A DNA stretch of 64,000 bases from assembly GCA_963682055.1 (NCBI GenBank), contig OY821744.1:8162835-8226834 (forward strand). The letters run 5' to 3'. The first letter of the stretch is position 1; each line of letters starts with the position of its first letter. Positions 58,784 to 64,000 of the stretch are shown here, in pieces. Source of the DNA: Primula veris (Eukaryota; Streptophyta; Magnoliopsida; Ericales; Primulaceae). A program made the position numbers and the translations under genes. The notes beneath the pieces are model-generated. The model ran no database searches and was not told where the DNA came from. It worked only from the letters and a program-made list of their open reading frames with translations.

Positions 58784-61700
58784 AGTAAATGATTCGATTT
58801 ACGTTGAATTAATAATACTTATTTACACAAAGAAGATGATGACCTATCATATCCTGGATACTAGATGTTCAATTTGAAGTGCAACTAAAAACATCGTAGA
58901 TTTGAATTTGTCCCAAAGAAAAATTCTGAGTTGCATTACGATGAAGAAGATAGGCGGTTCCTAGCTAGTAAAAAAATACAATGGCAAAGGGTTGCAGTTT
59001 AGAGAGGGAAATCTACTAGAGTGTTGTGATCCATTTATTTGTTTATTTCTTTTCGTTTTTCGTTTTTGGTTATTATTTCTTTTTTTCTTTTTGATTTAAT
59101 AAGGTCGATACGACCATTTCATTATTCATGAAACAATGGGTTTTCTCACCAATTTATGTAAATTAAAAATAAATCCATCAAGTAGTGTTGCACATAAAAA
59201 AAAATTGAGATAGATATAACTGTTAACTAGCTTGGAGCTAAAGGGTATTGTACATATATATAAATTTTGCTTTACAAATTAGTGTTGAAATAGGTTATCA
59301 TGAATTTATATCTAATCTATAATTATATATATCTCCAGAATATGTATTGATTTATTAAATTCAACATAGCTAATTAAATCTTGAAACATATATTGTTACA
59401 TTAGTGGGTATAACCGTGTTTCTTGTATTTTCATTTAATTCTTAAAAAGAGAGTGCATAAATTCTTTTGGGGATGAACTAACATGATTGGGGGAAATGTA
59501 TTAGTTAAAATACAAACCGAAATATTGGATAACCCAACTTTTGGGTATCTTATAGGTTACGTGGGATGAATCATAAATAATTAAAGAGTCGGATAATCTA
59601 CCTATTAACTCTATTATTAATTAAAATAGTTAGTTAACAATATATTTTTTTGTTAGTTATGTTAAATCATGTGTTATATTTATAGATGTTAAATTTTTTG
59701 TTAAAGATAACAATGTTTTCAATATTGTTAATTGATGATGTGACAAAAATATCATTCACGTGAACTTTATTTCAACTATTACTATTTTAATTGCTATTTT
59801 AGCGGGGTTTACAAAATGACTAATTAATAAAATTTCAATTAATAATTAATTTTAATTAAAAATTTTAATAAATTTAAGTTACACATGTGTCATTTAACAT
59901 GCAATTAAATCATGATTTGTCAAAACTAATATATTGTTAAAATTAACACAACTATTATGGATGCTCTTGTAATGATCTCAAACCGATAATATATTGGGCA
60001 AGTCTATTGTTTATATATGTATCGTAAACACTCAAGAAACAATAAACAACTATGTAACGATTCTGTCAAAAAACTTTTTGACACATACTCGTATACTATT
60101 TAAGCAATATATACCGAGATAGATCAATGGATTTCAATAAATTTCTACAGAAATGTACATTAAAATGTCTCCACTACTAATAATGTCATCAATCATATTT
60201 CATTGGATCACAACATTACTCTCGTTGTTTATGTAGATTACCAAATAGCCCACCAAAAACATTACCGTATTCGTCACCATTCATGATACAATTATATTAT
60301 TTGTTAAAAAACTTAATGAAACTCTCTATCTTTAAATCACTAAAAAAAAGCATCCAAACGGTGCTGGTAATTAATAGTGACGAGCTCTTTTACGACAATT
60401 TGTCATGGTTTACTCAATTTGTGACGGATTTTCTAACGGTTATGAGACGGTTTACCAAATCGACTTTATTATTATTATTATTATTATTATTTAGTACGTT
60501 TTGACAGGCCTAGATCATAATTCATAAATATAGAATGCATGCTAGCTCTAAATTAAAGTTTATACCCTAAACTAATTAAGTTTAGAGCTTGTAGAAAATA
60601 AAACTCTAGATAAAAACTCAATAGGATTATAAGAATATTACGCGTGATATCAAACTTAAATTAGACTCGGTCGTTTTGATTAAAAAAAAATTAAAAATAA
60701 AAATAGTCTGGATCGTTCTAGTAGATGAAAAGATCGGGGTATTATTCACCCTTGTAGAAATTTGCGAAGATTAAATAAAGAAACGGACACTATTGTCTAC
60801 TATTCTTTTGCTAAGATCTGTTTCAATGTAGTTTCATTGCACATTTATTTATACAAGTCTTACCTTTTCTGGAGAAAAAAAATCCGTTAATGGCCTTATG
60901 GCTTGCACCAAAAATTGTATACGAATAGAAAATCCATAAGAGTTTTGACACTTGTCTAGACACGATGTTTATGCACAACACAACTATAATAAAATTTGAG
61001 GAATATTCGAAATCATTACCAAAGCATTAATAAACAAAATCCAACAATAGTAATAACCTAACGTTCACCATCAAAGGTCCCATTAGAATGTATCTGATGC
61101 GATGTATCTTTACCACTTCCAAATAAACGTATTTTGTACGTGACGTGTCAATTATTTTTAACGATTTTGTTATGACTGTGATTGATGAAAAGGAGAGATT
61201 CAATGATTGTTCTAAACCTAGGGCTTGAAAGGTGGTATTTAGTTGTATCCCTATTTTAATTTTAATAAAAGTTGATGACAAATTAAATATTTTCTAGGTA
61301 TTTTGAAATAAATCTTCAAAAATAAGCGTTTAAGTCCCACATATTATGCAAGTAAAATAAACTTTTGTAGGGTATGAAAAAAAATCAATTTAGAATATCC
61401 GCCCCTCTCTCATTTAAAGTTGTTGGTTCCGTCCATGAGTCCATTTTTAGGTAGGTGTGTGTGTGTCCGTATATGTTAGGGAAAGAGTAACGGCTTAATA
61501 TTACTCTCTCGGCAGCCAATTATTTGTTCTTCTTTCTAAGTGTTTGTTTTGGGTATGAGAAATATTTTTAAATTTCATTAAGCTGGAATAGAATGAATCA
61601 ATTCAACTGATAATAGCCATTGCATCATTCTCATCTAAGGGTCATAATGAATTTGATCGTCTTTTTCTTTTGTAGTTTTTTTTTTACCGTTAATCCAACC

Positions 61701-63340
61701 GCCCGACAAACATATTCGGAGCAAAATCGAAGGTACTATAATAAACCATTTCGGCTGAATAGATTAGAATTCATTAGGCAAAAATAGACCCTCTAATTTG
61801 TTCATCTCCACAAGTTATGTCTTAACACTGAGACTGTTCCCTCATCACTTTCTTGTATAGCAAAATGGCTTAATTTTTTCCTGTTCGTTTTCCTTTTACC
61901 GCATATATTGACTTTTTACAAAAAAAGGTGAAGCCATTTTTTACAGAAAGGTGAGGCTTCAGCAAAATTAGAAGGACTACCACCCTCCAGAAACAGTACT
62001 ATTAAAGTTAAAAATTAAAACTATATATGAAATGTGTTACAAGAGAAGAGTGTGTCAGCTCAAAGGGGGAACAAAGGGGGAAAAAAACTTAAAACCTACT
62101 AATCATTTTTTTCCTCCTTTGATCCCATTATATTTTTTATATTAGTAAATGAATTTTGATATTTATGAAACCAAAAGAAAATGTTATTGAATGATGAATA
62201 TATGAAAGAATGTGATGAATTTACGTATATGATCCTTAGTTTCCCTATCCTGAAGAGTTTTCATTCTAATTTATAAACAACAAAATGGAAACCAATTGGA
62301 CGAATATTTTTATAATATGATAGAAGCATAATATCCAACTCCGTGAATTAGCCTAGTAACATTTTTTAACAAAGTTTCTAATTGTCATTAAGCTAATAAT
62401 TAAGCAGCTAGTGGACAGCCAACTTAATTTGTACATGAAACAACAGTACTTAATTATTCGATTATAATCCATTTATATATATACTAGCAACTTGATTTAT
62501 GTTACTACTTAATGTGTGCAAATTCCATAAGATTATAGTGATCATCTCACCATGAACCTTAAAAGCTTAACAGCTTTAATTAAGAAGCCACCGTTACCAG
62601 GCTATAAGCCCAAATTATAAAATGAATACAATAAATATCGTTTAACTTCTAGTAATAAAGTTCAATGCTAGCAATGCACAATTGCATAGATTATCCATAC
62701 GTATTAGATTAAAATTCACGTAATTATATGTAAAGTTCTAAAGCAATTTTTTATTTTAAAAATTTTTCTTTTTTATTTATGATCATTCCAATTCAATATA
62801 TCACCAGGTGATCAATCAGCCGATATTCGCACTGAATATCATAGGGTTAGTTGGATCATTATAAGCAATGAACTTGTCAATTTAATTGATGTTGAAACCA
62901 TGATGAATTGGGTCGAACCAAATTTAATATAGTCACGATATTATTGTTCGTTAGTAGAAGCCGAAAGCAAAACATTAACAATTCTCAACTTCTGGGAAAA
63001 GTTTAACGCTAAGCAATTGTATTTATGCTAGGTTACTTCCAAATTCGAATACCGATTCGTATAAGTGTTGAACTAATATCACATATTTCGACATCAGCAA
63101 AATATATATACATAAACAGATGCAAATTGTATCCCTGTACAATCATTTTCTTAGGCAATTAATAAAGAGATACTAGTATACATCAACTTATATTGACAAA
63201 TCTGGTTTATTGAATAAAATATTGATTCCGCCAATAATTAAGTTAATACAACATGGTAAAGTCATTATTTATCGATGCTGGTATTGATATAAACGGAAAC
63301 AATTACACTCGAGAGATGCACCTTAATTCTTTCTGGTTTT
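58784..63340. other. Gene-free AT-rich intergenic DNA
   Basis: No protein-like frame is recognised on either strand. It contains a (TTA)n run at about 60464-60492, a (GT)n run near 61457-61467, and a CACTA-like fragment listed separately. Confidence 0.5.
60376..60462. mobile_element. CACTA-like subterminal fragment
   Basis: Motifs tagtgacgag, tttacgacaatttgtcatgg, tttgtgacgg, aacggttatgagacgg follow each other as in the fragment at 35868-36060. No terminal CACTA or TSD is seen here. Confidence 0.35.
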
Positions 63341-63440
63341 CCTATATATCATACGACCTAGCGATGTGTATATAACAATTACATAAAAATATTGACAATT
63401 TTTTGTTATATACACATCGCTCAGTCGTATGATATATAGG
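63341..63440. repeat. Near-perfect hairpin, 38-bp arms and 24-nt loop
   Basis: Arms 63341-63378 and 63403-63440 are complementary at 36 of 38 positions; the only mismatch is the CT/TG pair in the middle (cgacCTagcg). The loop is 63379-63402. It could be a small MITE or a young microRNA-type or siRNA precursor; no target is identified. Confidence 0.9.
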
Positions 63441-64000
63441 TACGTATAGGCTGAATAGAGAACATCCATGGATGATAAAATCGTTTATTCCACTACAAGA
63501 AAATCAATTCAACAAAATTATTTTTACTTTACCAAATTTTTAGTTATACCAAATTTTTAGTTATACAATAAAATTTCCAAATATCGTCAACATAAAAGAA
63601 AAGGAAACAATGCTAATGTAGGCTCTTAAAAATGGCCAACTCCTTACTCGGTCGTTTATGTATTGTTTAGTTACTTATCAACTGTGATTATTTGGACGAC
63701 GTTTTTACTTTCACATGCAGTTCATGTTGAACGTAATTCAGTTTATCAGAGATGTGCCACTCAGACCTATAAATTGACGAGATTGCGTTAACCGTATAAA
63801 TACCCTGCAATTTACTTGAGATTTCAAAAGTTAACCAGGATATCTAAGACTCCAAAATTGTATCACGTAATGCCTGTGTACGTAAAGCTTCAGCTCGAGA
63901 TACAAACTGTGTACAGTGTAATTTATAAATAAAAGTATATGGTCTTAAGATTTTTAACAATGACGCTAAAAGGTCATCGTGTAAAGTCACCGTAGAAGAT
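63441..64000. other. Window end with CACTA-type terminus
   Basis: CACTACAAGAAAA at 63492-63504 is the consensus end of plant CACTA transposons, followed by AT-rich sequence with a tandem accaaatttttagttat pair (about 63532-63565). The rest shows no gene. Confidence 0.5.

Noticed and set aside
61027..61281. 84-aa frame on the - strand
   Set aside because: Hydrophobic, low-complexity translation of AT-rich DNA without similarity, start context or neighbours to support it.

Overview
The window is plant nuclear DNA from a eudicot. It is AT-rich, with GT-AG introns of up to about 2.9 kb, three recognisable plant gene families (an XBAT35-type ankyrin-RING E3 ligase, a PUB4-type U-box/ARM E3 ligase, a NAC transcription factor) and dense plant transposable elements. 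A degenerate coding fragment at 10.4-10.8 kb resembles a family I associate with Asteraceae genomes, so a composite is my best guess for the host; this is inference.

Layout. 1-6.7 kb: XBAT35-like gene, + strand, nine coding exons. 6.7-11.2 kb: intergenic, with a 1.86-kb long-TIR foldback element and a pseudogene fragment. 11.25-17.96 kb: PUB4-like gene, + strand, five exons. 18-22.3 kb: non-coding, with dispersed repeat pieces. 22.28-28.63 kb: LTR retroelement A on the - strand, with 495-bp LTRs that look identical, TSD TTATC and a decayed interior. 28.6-34.6 kb: a MITE, then a three-exon NAC gene on the - strand carrying a triplicated 102-bp unit. 35.2-36.1 kb: an hAT-type MITE with an 8-bp TSD and a CACTA-like fragment. 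37.19-45.28 kb: Copia element B, + strand, TSD GAAGG, nearly intact but with a 5-bp microduplication at the gag/pol junction and one in-frame TAG. 46.5-56.66 kb: SIRE-type Copia element C, + strand, with gag-pol, a third envelope-like ORF, a canonical PBS, one frameshift and no TSD. 56.66-58.78 kb: 3' part of a LINE. 58.8-64 kb: no genes seen; a strong 38-bp-arm hairpin and a CACTA-type terminus.

Most interesting observation. Elements A and B have LTRs that differ in length (495 versus 1407/1502 bp) and mostly in sequence, yet share a block of about 100 nt. In both, a 12-14 nt segment of that block is perfectly complementary to the internal sequence beginning 2 nt after the 5' LTR, where a primer-binding site should be. 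The pairing segment differs between the elements by one base, and the partner differs by the compensating base (G-C versus U-A). No initiator-Met tRNA PBS is visible in either element, whereas element C has one (TGGTATCAGAGC). This suggests a conserved long-range leader RNA pairing, possibly self-primed reverse transcription, in this Copia lineage.

A second unusual signal is a GTTGCAAC-type motif reiterated through both LTRs, the coding region and the spacer of element C. Its copy number differs between the two LTRs by exactly two 12-bp units. The two E3 ligase genes and the NAC gene look intact and show no sign of functional linkage beyond being neighbours.
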